NCBI GenBank assembly: GCA_037893225.1
Contig: JAZGUH010000153.1
Span: 1,178,001 to 1,242,000 of the forward strand
Direction: 5' to 3'
From: Hippasteria phrygiana
Lineage: Eukaryota; Echinodermata; Asteroidea; Valvatida; Goniasteridae
DNA: 64,000 bases
Shown here: positions 12,908 through 33,776 of the stretch, one piece after another
Layout of the letters: the number at the start of each line of letters is the position of its first letter
Position numbering within the stretch: position 1 is the stretch's first letter
Notes under the pieces: model-generated
Seen by the model: the letters and a program-made list of their open reading frames with translations, nothing else
Database searches by the model: none
What the model was told of the DNA's origin: nothing
Made by a program: the position numbers and the translations under genes

Positions 12908-14279
12908 AGACCAACTAAAACGCCAATTTTGTTGTTGACTTTTTGGACTTATCTGATAGTTTATGCCTCCCCAAAACTAATGTAACAAGTTTCATGATTC
13001 TGAAAAAAAAATTAAAAATGTTTTTTAACCTTTTCCTTCTGAGCCACTTTCACTTGATTCAGAAAAGGCAGAGGTCAACTGCGTGCCATATCGCGCGAGT
13101 ATTGACGTATACGTGTAGAAACACATGACGTCATGGTATTATACGACAATGTTTTACGTAGAGTATGTACGTATTTTTTTGTCTAAGGCTAGTATTACTT
13201 GCTGTGCTTTTTGCACATGATTCAGGTGTAAAACTACGGTAAACATATTTTAAAGTGTTGACATCTTTGTGAGACACATTTAGAATTGGGGTTGTAGGCT
13301 TGTTCTTGCTGAAAAGCTAGTTATGATTCATACTTTCCTTTGTTTGCAGTCGGCTTTTATTAGGACCTGTGCGGTGAGTTGTGTGTGAGCTGATGCTATA
13401 CTCTAGTCTGCGACTTTGCTTATGCAGCCCTCTTAAGGACCCGCACCTTCTCAGAACTATACACACAATTTCTGTTATAAGGTACCAGACTCAATCCCAT
13501 GCAGCGCATGCGGTACCTTGCCTGTACAATGCATGTTGAGTCAAGCGAGCGTGGACAGGAAGGGAGACGGCCAGGGCTCTGGCTGCTGGAGCCGGCAACC
13601 GCAGGCAACGTCGTCGTGGTCTGGTGGTGAGCGTGAGTCCGGGACAGGATTGGAATGGCTCCATCCAGCCTTCAAACGGAATTGTGCCTTCAAACCCAGC
13701 TGAGTTTTTATGCTAACACTATCATCAATACAGTCTTTGGCAAAATGTTCTGCACATATTTTCGACCATTTCGACAGCCAAAAATCAGATCTTAATTGTA
13801 TTGTCTACAAAGCGGACCCACTGTCGCCTTTGAACTCCATTCAGCACTGGGAATCGCAGTAAGGTTAGGTCAGGGTTTTTGTCGCTGTTCCTCATGCAAC
13901 CCCCAACTACACACGATCGAGGCATAATGATTATCTCAGAACCATGCTCATACTGAAATAATATCAAAATTAGACAAAATAGACGGGAAAACGGAGGAGT
14001 TATGTCGACAAAAACTCTTCCAGCAGCATCAACTCTACGTACGTACATGCATAGTGTTTGGCTGTAGCATCAACCGACTCTACACGTGTACGTCGCGGGG
14101 TCACGTACATACATTTAACACACATAATGAACTTTCGCGAAACAGGATAAATGGTTCAGTTTTTTTTTTAAATTAAAAAATCCCTCTCGTCTGCAAACTA
14201 ATCTCCATCAGTTAAAAGAGTATTTAAACTATCGGAAAAGTCAAAAAGTCAAGAAAAAAATTGGCGTTTTAGTTGCTCT
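12908..14279. mobile_element. Kolobok-like non-autonomous transposon with THAP remnant
   Basis: TTAA lies at both borders (12904-12907 and 14280-14283). Terminal inverted repeats begin AGACCAACTAAAACGCC on the left and AGAGCAACTAAAACGCC on the reversed right end, and the similarity continues for about 50 bp through TTGACTTTTTGG. The interior carries a THAP-domain open frame on the minus strand (13785-13925). THAP plus TTAA fits Kolobok elements. No catalytic transposase domain was found, so it is probably immobile by itself. It appears to sit inside an older MITE whose right end is at about 14284-14325. Confidence 0.7.
13785..13925 (-). pseudogene. THAP-domain exon remnant
   Basis: From the ATG at 13923-13925 the frame reads 46 residues. 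It shows the start of a C2CH THAP zinc finger: a C-x4-C pair (CVVGGC), then RFP and later QWV, in the expected order and spacing. The frame stops after VDNTIKI, before the second Cys-His pair. A continuation by splicing to the left was looked for and not recognised. It lies inside a TTAA-bounded transposon, so it is more likely transposon-derived than a host gene. Confidence 0.6.
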
Positions 14280-14283
14280 TTAA

Positions 14284-15509
14284 GTTGTTGTGCTTAAGCA
14301 GCTCTATGAAATATGTAGGCCCCTGATGACTACACTCAGTCAAGCAGGTTAAAAAAAGAAAATGCAGTTGCACGAAATGTCCCAATGAAACTGAGTGCAT
14401 TGGGATGACAGGTGGATTTCCTGTGTTTAAAGCAAACCTTCCGTACATGTACACACACATGTATGTGATTTTTGATGCACTAGTCCAATCTCAACATGTA
14501 TAATGTAAAGAAAGTCATTCAGGAAACACTTGTGAGAAGGAAATGGCCAATACAGGATGCAGTCAATTTGAAAGTTTGCTGTCGAATACCACGGTTGACA
14601 CATTCGCTATTCCCAAAAGGGTAAAACTATCCTTTAAAATGATACACTGTTGGTACCAAAAAACAAAAAAAACAAGTTAGCACCCCCCCCCCAATAAAAA
14701 AGGAGCAATGCATATTAAACACAGAAGCAATCATGCATAGTTCTAGATATACCCAAATGCATTTATTTTGGAATTTGGAGGGCAAATTTTTTTTGGGAGG
14801 AGAGAGGGGAAGGGTGTAGAACAGGCCTTTTTTCACTAATGTTAGTAAACTTGTATCCATTGCAGGCATTTCTTTTCTTTGTTGCTATTTGTTACCAGCT
14901 TGTAACTTTGATTCATCAACCACTGTTTACAGGGAACCAGTGAAAAGGTCCCTTGAGTGCGTACATTCCTGCCTTGAGAATATTTGTTTATCATGTTAGC
15001 ATTCCCTCCTCTACTGGAAAACAAAACAAATTCCACGCGTTTCAAACACTGGTAAAAACTACAAGTTCTATTAAAAATAAAATGTGTATTTTATTTTTAA
15101 TCACAACAGTTTGTTTCACTTTTAGACATACCTACATGTGCCATTGCATGCAGGGCTGACATACCGGCGAATAGACTACAAACATGCTTTACTCGTACAG
15201 GGTTTGGTATTATTCGGTGTGTCAGTTCTGCAATGGCATGACTGATAATTTTTGTCAAACACAACATTGTTAAAATTCAATAACTTCAGGTCTAGCAAGT
15301 CACCCCTGATTGTTTCTCAACGTATGTTTTATGCTATTTTGAGAAGTTGAATACAAAATCAGCTTAGCATTTTTATATGAATTTGGTATTGTAAGGGCAG
15401 GGACGAGTGCTAAATTTAGCAATGTCTGTCGACATGAGATTATGGGACTGTCTCCCGATAGGAGATGATGATAGAGGATGATGATGACACAATTCTTAAG
15501 TTTTTTTTA
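14284..15509. other. Non-coding stretch
   Basis: Apart from the likely MITE end at 14284-14325 (CTTAAGCAGCTCTATGAAAT then GGCCCC), I see AT-rich DNA with short homopolymers and no supported gene. Confidence 0.55.
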
Positions 15510-15517
15510 GACCATAG

Positions 15518-16531
15518 TAAGCCTGTTCGATATGACGATATTTCCCGATATTTCCCGATATTTCTTTCATATCGAAAATCGTATCGGCCTCTTTTAAGAA
15601 AACCGGAATATCGGGGAAATCGATATACCGAAGAATATCGCGATATATGTTCCTTTTGGCCGCATTACGTGTGGATTTGTCCAGTTTACTTTGCTCGAAA
15701 TTCCAGTTATTTCCAATTAGTGGACGGTAGAATAGTATATCATGATGTACCATGGAGGAATAAAAAAATACATACATGCACTAAATGTGTCTTTCTTTGA
15801 CCGTTTTCTAAACCCCGACATGACATCTCCGCTCCGCGCGATTTACCTTCCGCGTGATTTACCCTCCGCGCCGTACGTTGTCAAGTGCAAACAACGTCTT
15901 ATTCCCAGTGTACAATGTACGTACCTACACGCTTGGGAACTCATCTTGAGATCAAGGGGTATGGCAATTGTTTGCAATAAGGTCAACCCCTGTAGCGCAT
16001 CTGCGCATGCGCGTTGTTTTGTTGCTAGCCTTGGTCAAGTGCAAGCAACCGCACTGAATGCCACCGTCTTTCCCCAGTGTACAAGGCACACGTAGGTGTA
16101 GTTACGTGTAGCGAACTGCGTCTTGAGAAAAGATTAAAACACGTGCCACGCATCCATTGTACATTGTGCAATGTCATGTCGCATCTGTGTTACTAATCAA
16201 CAATGCTGAAATAGAAACAAACGCTAGTCTTTCTGGAGTGCCATAAAGTAGCCAACTGAAGGTAAATGTCGTAAAACTCCAAATACTCAATGAGCGAAGG
16301 GAAGCTTTGTCAAACCGCCCCCCCCCCGTTCCTGTCGCTCAATCCTGGCGGGCCCGATCCCGGTGGCGCGGCCCCGATCTCATGATGCCGTGGTGACTTC
16401 CGTCATGTATTTTTTTTATTCCTCCGTTCTTCCGGTAATGAAAAAGTGACGTCATCACGATAATATCGAATATCGCGATATTTTTCTGCCGATATTTCGG
16501 TATCAAAATAAATGGATATCGAACAGCCTTA
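15518..16531. mobile_element. hAT-like non-autonomous element (1.0 kb)
   Basis: It starts TAAGCCTGTTCGATAT and ends ATATCGAACAGCCTTA, an inverted pair with one change. It is bordered by 8-bp near-duplications GACCATAG (15510-15517) and GATCATAG (16532-16539). Further inverted similarity continues inward, rich in CGATATTT words. Both borders resemble those of the element at 54820-56770 (TAGGCCTG ... CAGCCCTA). No transposase frame was recognised. Confidence 0.7.
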
Positions 16532-16566
16532 GATCATAGCTTTCCAATTGTGTTGATCTCCTTACA

Positions 16567-16712
16567 GCTGTCGAGCGCAATCTGGAGTTTTGCGCAAGTT
16601 TATTGTACTCCCTCCCGAGCTAATTTCCCTTTGAATGAAATCCATTCATAGGGATATGAACTCAGGAGGGAGTACAATAAACTTGCGCGAAACTCCAGAT
16701 TGCGCTTGCAGC
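16567..16712. mobile_element. Fold-back MITE
   Basis: Two nearly perfect inverted arms of about 50 bp (left with GCGCAATCTGGAGTTTTGCG, right its reverse complement) surround a short spacer at about 16621-16662, so the whole unit can fold into one hairpin. Border duplications are not clear. Confidence 0.7.
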
Positions 16713-16714
16713 TA

Positions 16715-17730
16715 TACATTCCACATGATCTGCTTAATATTTCAAGAGCAGCATTTCTTTCATTGGGGCGACCAACAAAAAATGCACTGCTAGATGGTTG
16801 ACCAGCTGCTGAATTTTGAATCAACTCTGAATTCAACTGCCACAAAAATGTTTTTGCTGAACTTACAGCATTTGAACAAATACTGGTTATCAATTTCTTC
16901 ATCAATCAAGTAGATTTCATGATTCATGTCTGGGTTACCAACAATAGCCGGAAAGACTTAAATTAAATACCCCTAACAAAATGGGTCAGGACGAGCAAAA
17001 TCTTGGGAAAATAACTAACCGTCCTTGATTACAACTGTGTAAACATGTGGCACAACCTGTTAGTTCAAGATTTATGTCAGCAAAATTTGTGTAAACGAGT
17101 CAGAAATCAAGACATTCTCACTGTGCAGTTTATGGCCATGAACATCCAACGCGGTAAACACATTTTTTCTTCCCTATTTTGCATGAAAATGTCTCAACAA
17201 AAGTCTTCAACTTAAATGTCATGTTTATACAATTCTAAACATGAATTGATGGTTATTTTGTGAGATGTTTCTGTTCAAGGGGATATTATAGTAAAATCTT
17301 TCAAATCCATAAAAAATCTTCCAAAATCGTGAAAAGAAGAAAAAAGAAAGAAATTTTTTTTAAAGTTTACTAGCCCCTATATTAAATTCGTTTTAAGAGA
17401 AGTTTTGCCAACGAAAAACAGCCATGAACAGAAAGGGATTAAAAAGAAAAATCGATCCCTTCATAAGTTCATGCATTTGGGGTCAATCCCTCCGCTACAT
17501 TGGAATGGATTGACTATCCAGCTTGATTAGATCAGGAAATAGAAATGTTATGAACATGATGAAGTTGGGCAAAGGACCAGATAAGTGAATACATCGTTGA
17601 TTGACTGGCAATCAGAGAAGACTGCTGGCAAAACATTGTTTCAGAACATTTTAAGGTACCAGCAGAATATCCAATTCCTTTCGAAAATGGCCCCAACATA
17701 TGTTACCACCGAGTCAGGAAAAAACACACT
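16715..17730. other. Non-coding AT-rich stretch
   Basis: No exon recognised. A motif at 16978-17020 (AAATGGGTCAGGACGAGCAA) has a diverged relative at about 18022-18060, so this is probably old repeat DNA. Confidence 0.5.
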
Positions 17731-17734
17731 TTAA

Positions 17735-17944
17735 CCCCTTGAGCACGGTATTTTACAGGAGACGTCGGGGTGTTGCAGCGGTTCTGGCAGCCAAATCGAA
17801 CCGCTACAATGTTTGTGCAGTCAAGCATGATATACACAATAATCCAACAATGGATTGAAACTGCACAAACAGCAGCCAATGGCATCATCCGGCCTGGTGG
17901 CACTGGATTTTTTGCGCCCTATGCCGTCACACGTACACAATGGG
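17735..17944. mobile_element. piggyBac-like MITE, copy 1
   Basis: TTAA flanks both sides (17731-17734, 17945-17948). The element starts CCCCTTGAGCACGGT and ends ACACAATGGG. A conserved core, AATCCAACAATGGATTGAAA, is shared with copies at 42082-42257 and 55491-55683. Confidence 0.75.
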
Positions 17945-18233
17945 TTAAAAATAAAAATAACAATTTGAAATTTTTAAAATAACGGAAAGATTTTACTTTA
18001 ATGGGCCTAGGCTACTCCCTACAAAAATCGGTCAGGAATAGCACATTTTTTGGAAAATAACCATCATCTGTGTTCAGAATTGTATAAACACTAAATTTGA
18101 GAATTTATTTGGGAAATGTTTGTGCAATATAGGGGAAGAAACTTTGTGTTTTCTGTGTTAGATGTTCTTGGCACAGTCAGTGTACATGGTGTATGGTCAC
18201 TCTAAATGTTCACAAACCGGTACATGTTAATTT

Positions 18234-18602
18234 CGGCGATTGTGTAGTGTAGGGCCCTGTTCCCTAGGGAACAAAAATCCACTAGTTTTAGGTTATTGGA
18301 ATTGCCAAACTAGTTTTGGGTTTTAGTTTTGAGGGAAATTTTGGGGTAAAGCGGCGATGAGGACAACAAAACACAATGCGAAAATCAAGATGGCGATCAC
18401 CGCGACGCACAGTAAACACGCAAAACCACATTCATTTGCATAGCAACTGCCGTAATAAACTGTTCAAAATTACAAAAAACGATGTCAATAGAATTAAGAG
18501 ACGTCTGCTTTAGGTTGAAAAAGTCATTTTAGAATGAGAAAAAAATACCCTTGACTCTAATTTCATCAAAACTAAAGAGTAACAGTTACACAATCGCCGA
18601 TT
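18234..18602. mobile_element. Possible MITE with TCGGCGATTGTGTA ends
   Basis: TCGGCGATTGTGTA at the left is matched by an inverted TTACACAATCGCCGA at the right. Only about 15 bp of each end is convincing and target duplications were not identified. Confidence 0.4.
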
Positions 18603-19546
18603 TTGGTGGGGGGTATTTTATTAAGTAAAATCTTTCCAAAAAACCTTTCAGGTGAATATTCAAACATCAAACATGTCAAACTCAAACTGGTTTCACATGC
18701 TTCATGTATTTTGATGTCAACAAAATTAGCTGGCCTAACGTTTCGAACTTAAGCCATAGCAAAACCACCCACGGCACCACCCACGGCCGGAAAACTTACC
18801 CGTGCAATGGTGAGCGGACACCGGTGTTCTGACCCGCCTTTCACGGAAAAGCCCCACGGCGCACCGCCCTGCAGTGTCACGTCCAACGTTCGAGTTTTTG
18901 GATCGCTGTCTCCCTCCTCCATTCCGAATGAAAAGCAGATTTTTCCACTCCCAAATGGTATCTATGGCCATGGACCAGTACGGCCCTATAAAAATGCGCC
19001 AATGTTTCAAAAAAAGGCAGAAACATGGAAAAGAAAAGGGATAAAAATTGCGATATATTTTTTCGCCCAACATCACATTTCGGCTATTTTGGTCTGGTAC
19101 CCCAATCGAAACGTGGGGACCCGACTATTGTTTTTGAAGACGAAATCAATTTCGCTGGTGCCATGTTTCTTACGCTCAGTACTACGTTATCATCGGTAAC
19201 CAGCTGAAATAAGCAGCTGGCTCGTTGAGACAAGTATGGTGGCTAATGAGAGACATTCGCTGAATACATGTATACAGTGCTAGGACAGCGAACTCGGTTT
19301 GGGTTTTTGCGTCCTGTTATTAATAGAGGGCGGGCTGGCTATTTGTCGGGTTCGCTTTATAGGTAACAGTTCCACAGATATAAACTGGAAAAAATATTAT
19401 GAAACGAACAAGACAAACATGTTACTGAAATTACCACAAAATATTTCCCCTCCTGAACAACAAACGAAAACCACAATAAAAAAGGCACATGGGGCAGACA
19501 AGTTTCTTCTTTGCTTTTTATTGGGGAATAGTGCAGAACCCCGATA
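18603..19546. other. Non-coding stretch
   Basis: No exon, RNA gene or bounded element recognised. A 130-residue open frame on the plus strand (18807-19199) resembles no family I know and overlaps a minus-strand frame, so I do not call it. Confidence 0.5.
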
Positions 19547-20034
19547 AGGGATGGGCACGATTATTTTATTTTATTTTTTTCAAACAAAATATTTTATTCT
19601 CTCAAAATCCATTTCGTTTAAACAAAATAATATTTCGCTCCCTCAAAATCTTGTTCGTCCCTTCAAAATCTATTTTGTTAAATTTGAAATAAATTTTGTT
19701 CCCTTTAAATATTTATTTTGTTCCCTTGATTATTAGTTATTTAGTTCTCTTGAAACAATTGTAAGTATGAAAGGCCTTTTGACAAATGAAGTGAAATTAC
19801 TCAAGATGCGTCTTGGGGATTGGAATCAATCCGATATACGTTCCCCAGGTGTTCCATACCGATAGCTATTTCGAGAGTGAACAAAATATTATTGAACACA
19901 ATTTGAGGGATGGAAATATCTTTTGAGGGAACGATATATAATTTTGATCAACTGATACATTATGTACATTTTGAAAGAGCAAAATATTATTTAATTTTAA
20001 CAAATTTTTTTTTTATTTGTGCCTGTCCCCTTAC
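19547..20034. repeat. A/T-rich inverted-repeat element
   Basis: GGGATGGGCACGA followed by T-rich DNA at the left faces A/T-rich DNA ending GTGCCTGTCCC at the right. The interior repeats phrases like CAAAATATTTTATT and CCCTCAAAATC in both orientations. Boundaries are approximate. Confidence 0.4.
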
Positions 20035-21066
20035 AGGCTCGGAAGAATAGCCTCCAAACATCCCATAAAATGGTGCCTGAAACACACTAATCCAATACTT
20101 CACAAGACATTCAAGAGTAAATATTTGAAATTGGACTTAGTTCATTATTTTCATTAAAGTGATCCAATATGTTTCATCCCATAAACATTTCTTTTACACA
20201 GTTTGTGATTCTAAAATGCACATTTATGCAAAGGCAGGGAATATATTCAGCCGGAAAACAAGTACAGTGTCACGTGATTACACACTAATTTAAAAGTACA
20301 TTTCACATATTATTTACAATGATTTAGTGCACAGAAAATGTCACTTAAATATCAAAAAAGTATTCAACACTTTTGTTTGTCTTTGATGCCTTATTACGCA
20401 TTTTTTCAAGAAAGTTCCAGTCAAGTTGGTTTGTTGGCTTGTTTTGAACACCGAAATAAATTCACATATTTTCAAGCATGGATACCTTAATCCACTTATA
20501 TATTTTGTACATTGCATAAATTGTACCACTTTCAGCACAGGGGTGGGAAAAATGAAATGCCACATTAAAAAAGGAAATTGTCCAAAGGCACTGTATAACA
20601 TATTAGCATCCTTCAATTTAGGTTAGTTGCTTTAAATATAACACCCCCCCTCCCCCCGACCCCCATGAAGCAATGCCGAGACTTTTTGTGCATGTGACAA
20701 AATGTATTAGAACAAGCAAACGTCTGAGCTATTAATACAATAAACATAAACCAAAAATTTTACTTGTACACTGTATATCTAATTAATTTGCAAAAATCCC
20801 AAAGTTGCTTTCGCTGACCAAAACCACTTGTAAAAATAATTTACAAAAATAAAATATTCAGCCCCATAATGTCTAATATTTAGTAAACATTTTAATACAA
20901 CTTTTGAGGTATGTGCTTCACTAAAAATAGTAACCCTACATTCTGGGAATTCACTGTAATTATTGCAAAGTGTATTTGTGGTCATTGAATACTTTTGATA
21001 CTCTGTACATTTTGTTGGACTCATCAATCTATTCAGCATACTTTCCATCTCAGAGCGCCTGAGCCA
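20035..21066. other. Non-coding stretch
   Basis: AT-rich with a C run at 20643-20661. Open frames on either strand lack recognisable domains. Nothing else supported. Confidence 0.5.
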
Positions 21067-21075
21067 CAAAACCAC

Positions 21076-21993
21076 TAGACTTGATTTCAAGTCCGAGATC
21101 GCGGTAATTTTTTTGTCTGCATCAGCCACGCTAAACGTCATTACCACTCGCGATCGGGCTCGCGATCTCGGACTTGACCCTTTCGTGATATGGGATATTT
21201 ATGTATTCATAACTAAATTTACATAATAAAACGGAGGCCCATAGAGATGGCCAACCAGAAGGACACAACAACCGTGTAGGCCGCGTCCATTACCAATAGG
21301 TTATAATACAGTGTTCTGTTACACTGTTCAGTCTCAATTTTGTATGATACTTGGCACAATGGCACGTAATGGTATTTAAAACCTATAGCTAAATCATATT
21401 AGATCTATATTAGTAGAAAAAAATACCAAATTAAATATGTGATTGTTAGTTTTTGTTACTAGACGAAAAACGCGTTACCTACCTATAGACTAATCCGACG
21501 AACAAAATTGTAAATTAGAAGCCATCTTTAGGTACCCAATCAACCGGTACCATACACGCGCGCTCGTTATACGCGCACACACATTGTGCCTTTGACTAAT
21601 AGGTGAAAAGTAAACACGCTCCAAAATAAACACGCGCCTTATAATTCTGTACTAAGCACGCCTATTAAGCGCGCGCGACCGCTGTACCGCCCGATTGGGT
21701 GGCTTCTAACGGTTCGTCGGATAAGTGGAATCGTCCAGTAATTCTCCTGGTTTGAATATTCATGTTATAGAAGGCTTTTAACGATTCCGACCAATCAGCT
21801 TGTTCCGTCCACTTTTGGACTAATTCGCCATAGGGTGTGTACAAACCGATGAACGACATTCCCAAGTCTGTGATCGTGATCCAAGGTTAACTCACAAAAG
21901 GACGCAAGAGGGCGCTATTTCTTGCACTTTTCTGTGATTGTATTGGCTATCAGGCCGACAAAAACCACGATCACAGACTTGGAACCAAGTCTA
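21076..21993. mobile_element. Mutator-like MITE with 9-bp target duplication, copy 1
   Basis: It begins TAGACTTGATTTCAAGTC and ends ACTTGGAACCAAGTCTA. The 9-bp sequence CAAAACCAC stands immediately outside both ends (21067-21075 and 21994-22002). A second copy lies inverted at 40814-41826. A 9-bp duplication fits Mutator-like elements; the superfamily call is inference. At 21376-21379 it keeps the TTAA that is occupied by another element in the second copy. Confidence 0.75.
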
Positions 21994-22168
21994 CAAAACC
22001 ACCATTCAAAGTCAAAATCTTCCCAACTCTCAAACGATCCAAAATACGACCAAAAACTTGTTCGAGTTCACTTATTCAAGTGTAGCCTCTATCGGTTCAT
22101 TCTGCAGTATGTAAGAATTATTAATTGTATTTCAGCATGACCTGATCAGTGGTGTCAACATAGTTATA

Positions 22169-22402
22169 CAGTTATGCCCAAATTTATTCATACCCTATGA
22201 ACAATCCGGTAGTTTGCTTTTCTCTCATACATAAAAGCTGGATTGCCGGAACTTAGGCTTTACTTAATGACTTTTAGTTGGCATGTACAAATCTACATAT
22301 ATTTTTGTTTCACATCATTAGCATAAAAGTAGAAATAATAAATAAAATGATTCACAATACCCCAAATTTGGCATGGGTATGAATCATTTGGGGCATAAAC
22401 TG
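22169..22402. mobile_element. Tc1-like MITE
   Basis: The ends CAGTTATGCCCAAATTTATT and its approximate inverse ATGATTTGGGGCATAAACTG-type right end are each bordered by TA (22167-22168, 22403-22404). The 234-bp length and lack of a coding frame indicate a non-autonomous member. Confidence 0.65.
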
Positions 22403-22412
22403 TAGTTATTAA

Positions 22413-22624
22413 CCCTAACCCCTGTGGCACTTTTACTGGGAAGTCTCCTGAACCTGTCAAAATCCAACACTGTGCAGTACACCTATGGCACATTCTTTGG
22501 ACTTGGACAAATTGGGGTATCATAGCTCCATGTAAAGTAATGGTGCCAAGGTGCTACAGTCCTGAACCCATCAAAATACAACACAACATGGTATTGGATT
22601 TTGACGGATTTGGGACGGTTAGGG
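22413..22624. mobile_element. MITE with CCCTAACC ends
   Basis: TTAA at 22409-22412 precedes CCCTAACCCC. The right end reads GGACGGTTAGGG followed by TTTA, so the right TTAA has decayed. It starts only 10 bp beyond the Tc1-like MITE. Confidence 0.65.
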
Positions 22625-23204
22625 TTTAGATAGAACATTAAGCTGGATATGGGACAACAGTAGTGGCATATCCAGGTTTTGGGTGCAGGGCTGGGGGTGG
22701 GGGTAACATTGCTCAAATTGTACAATAGGTAACCCCATTTTTTTGTGCAGGACATTTTTGGAAGGTGACCATATTTCCTTCTTCTGGAAATCAATTTTAA
22801 GGGGGGGGGGGGGGGTTGTAAGTCAACTTCTAAAAACAAACAAAACAGAAAAGAAAAAAAAAAATAGATAGAAAAAAATGGATGTGCCACTGAACAACAG
22901 TGTTTCTGCAGAGATGCAATGAGTAGACTTCTTCACAACTTTCAATATACTTTGACTCAAACATACCAAGTGAAGAAGAAGATTTGAACAGTAAAGTGTG
23001 GAGTATACGCACAGCACACAAGGCAGTCGCACATTGCATAATGAGTGTGACAGCTATATTGGACATTTTGACAGGACAATATTCAACATCACCGGTTACT
23101 TATATAAAACACTTTTATAATGGCCAGATTACTGAAACGCAGAAGGATTGCACTTGCAAACTACAGACTGTCCCCACTGGAGCCTATTTCATAGAGCTGC
23201 TTAA

Positions 23205-23619
23205 AGGTAGTATACAACATTTGCAAACATAAAAAAAAAACTACTGAATTATTACTAGACTGTATGTTAATAGCAGTCTCAAGCATCATTTGAAATCATG
23301 GCACCTGGTATGGTGTGCTGTCGTTTTCAAGAAAAGTGGAAATTTATATCGTTTTCCAACGATTGTCGGCCGACAATCGTTGGAAATAATCTAGTTCACC
23401 GACCTGATAGTTCCCTAATGTCTATAAATTGCTCCGTTTTGTCTAATGTATGGTCAGGGAACCAGACTACTAGAACATAATTTTGTTTTCTCAGCATCTA
23501 TGTATACAAAATGTAAAACAGGTCAGTGTTGCAGTATTTGCTAGCACGCTACAAAATACTAACCCCCAAATCCATTTATTTCTGAAAATTACCGCAAAAG
23601 CAAATGATGTATACTACCT
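23205..23619. mobile_element. TTAA-flanked MITE with AGGTAGTATAC ends
   Basis: TTAA lies at 23201-23204 and 23620-23623. The ends are AGGTAGTATACAACATTTGC and the inverse GCAAATGATGTATACTACCT. A diverged partial relative lies at about 28685-28790. The left TTAA appears to belong to an older MITE end (ATTTCATAGAGCTGCTTAA). Confidence 0.65.
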
Positions 23620-23651
23620 TTAACCCCTTGTGTCCATCTGTTATTGATGGG

Positions 23652-23876
23652 CAGAGTTGTATTCGAGTCCCTGCAAGTCCTTACACAAGTCCTTTCACAA
23701 GCCCAGTCAGAAGTGCTTTTATAAAGCCGGTCACAAGAAACTGGATGAACAATGACAAAGGAATGCCTTTGTCAAAGCTCATTTGAATAGCTTGTGATTG
23801 AGATCAGGACTGGAGGGCTTGTGATGGACTTGCAGGGACTTGTGAAAGGACTTCCAGGGACTCGAATACAACTCTG
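23652..23876. mobile_element. hAT-like MITE, copy 1 (perfect 8-bp duplication)
   Basis: It starts CAGAGTTGTATTCGAGTCCC and ends GGGACTCGAATACAACTCTG. TTGATGGG occurs exactly on both sides (23644-23651, 23877-23884). Related copies lie at 26722-26926, 44982-45128 and 48124-48316. The CAGAG/CAGTG start and 8-bp duplication fit hAT. Confidence 0.85.
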
Positions 23877-24734
23877 TTGATGGGGGGATGGTATGCCAAG
23901 AACTGGGTAAGCGTAAATGCAAACAATAGTACAGTGGTATGATTCATCGCATTCGGAGCCCCCCCCCCCCCTTTGTGTAAATGAAAGCTTTGTTTGAAAA
24001 AGCTCCATCTATTCATTACACTCACATTCAAGAACAATACAGTTGAAACATGAATGGATTGAGTATGCACAGGAATGTGCCTATAGGCATCAACCGGCCA
24101 AGTGGTCTTTTTCAAACTGAGGCTATGGCCGTCGTCCGTATTCAAGAGCTTAAGAGTGAATGGAAAACTTGTGTTAATCTTAGAGGTAATTCACGGCCTA
24201 GTCATGCTAATGATGCCTGAAGTGTGCATGGGGATTTATATTGCTGTGTCACTATTTTCAGCTTAAGAGTGAAATTTGTGTGCTCTTGGTTGTGCTTACT
24301 GCGTACAGTCTCCATGAAATAGATGAAGGTTGTTAGCAAACAAAATTAAATTATTAGGAACCTTATGAAATTGGGCCCTGGAATGAACCAGAAACACCCA
24401 CTCTCTTAGACAAAACAAACCCAAACAACCCCCCCCCCAAAAAAAAAAAAATATGCACATGTATAACTGCCACATTTTGTCTTTCTTTCCTCCCCGAAAC
24501 CATAAAAATGCAAATGGAGGAGTATAGAAAATCAATCTAGCAGACTTCAATGTCAGCAAAAACCATCTTGAAAAAGTATTGCTTGGCAGGATCTAAAAAT
24601 GAAAAAGGAAAACAAAGGGGCCTTCTCCTTCCATTTTGAAATAAAATAACTCTAAGCATTTTTTTCTTCTGCCTTCCAAAGATAGTTAGAACTTTACAGG
24701 AACATTGAGACAAAGACCTTTAAAACTCACAGAC

Positions 24735-33301
<8,567 letters not shown>

Positions 33302-33776
33302 TTCAAATTCACACACTGTTTCTGAACTACACAAGTGAATGCGTGCGTAATCTTTCAGTTTCACCCGACTACTTTTTGCCATACACTGGCGCGTCATATG
33401 CAAACGTTTGCCTTCATTCTTATCCTTCCGTTTTTGTAATTTAATTATGCAAATTAACCCCGAATTGATTGCGGGGTATACTGTTTATCTGAAGAAAAAA
33501 AAGACAAGCATAGGTTATTTCTCGTCTTAAGTTTCAGCCGAGATTTCTTCTGGACGTGTACGGAGCCGGAGGTTCGTCATCCAGCTCGTTGTTTTTCTAT
33601 AGCACGCCACCAAGCGACCGAAATGTGTCAAGGCAGCCTTTTCGCTGGCTCCCGCGTACGAATGTAGTTTCTGCCATGCTGCTGCCGACAACCATTGTAA
33701 TATTTTCTGCTGTAAAAAAAAGGGGAAAAAATTACTGTCGCCAGAGGGCGCACTACCAATCACGTACTTCGGGAAA
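33302..33776. promoter_or_regulatory. Putative bidirectional promoter, PTGR2 and XTBD/NKRF gene
   Basis: The 475 bp between two diverging start codons must contain both 5' UTRs and both promoters if no further 5' exons exist. An octamer ATGCAAAT is at 33447-33454. No clear TATA box is placed for either gene. Function is inferred from layout only. Confidence 0.55.

Noticed and set aside
13420..13703. Overlapping open frames on both strands left of the THAP remnant, considered as the next transposase exon
   Set aside because: No second Cys-His pair of the THAP finger or DDE motif could be recognised.
18735..19199. Overlapping opposite-strand frames of 113-130 residues
   Set aside because: No family resemblance and no exon context.
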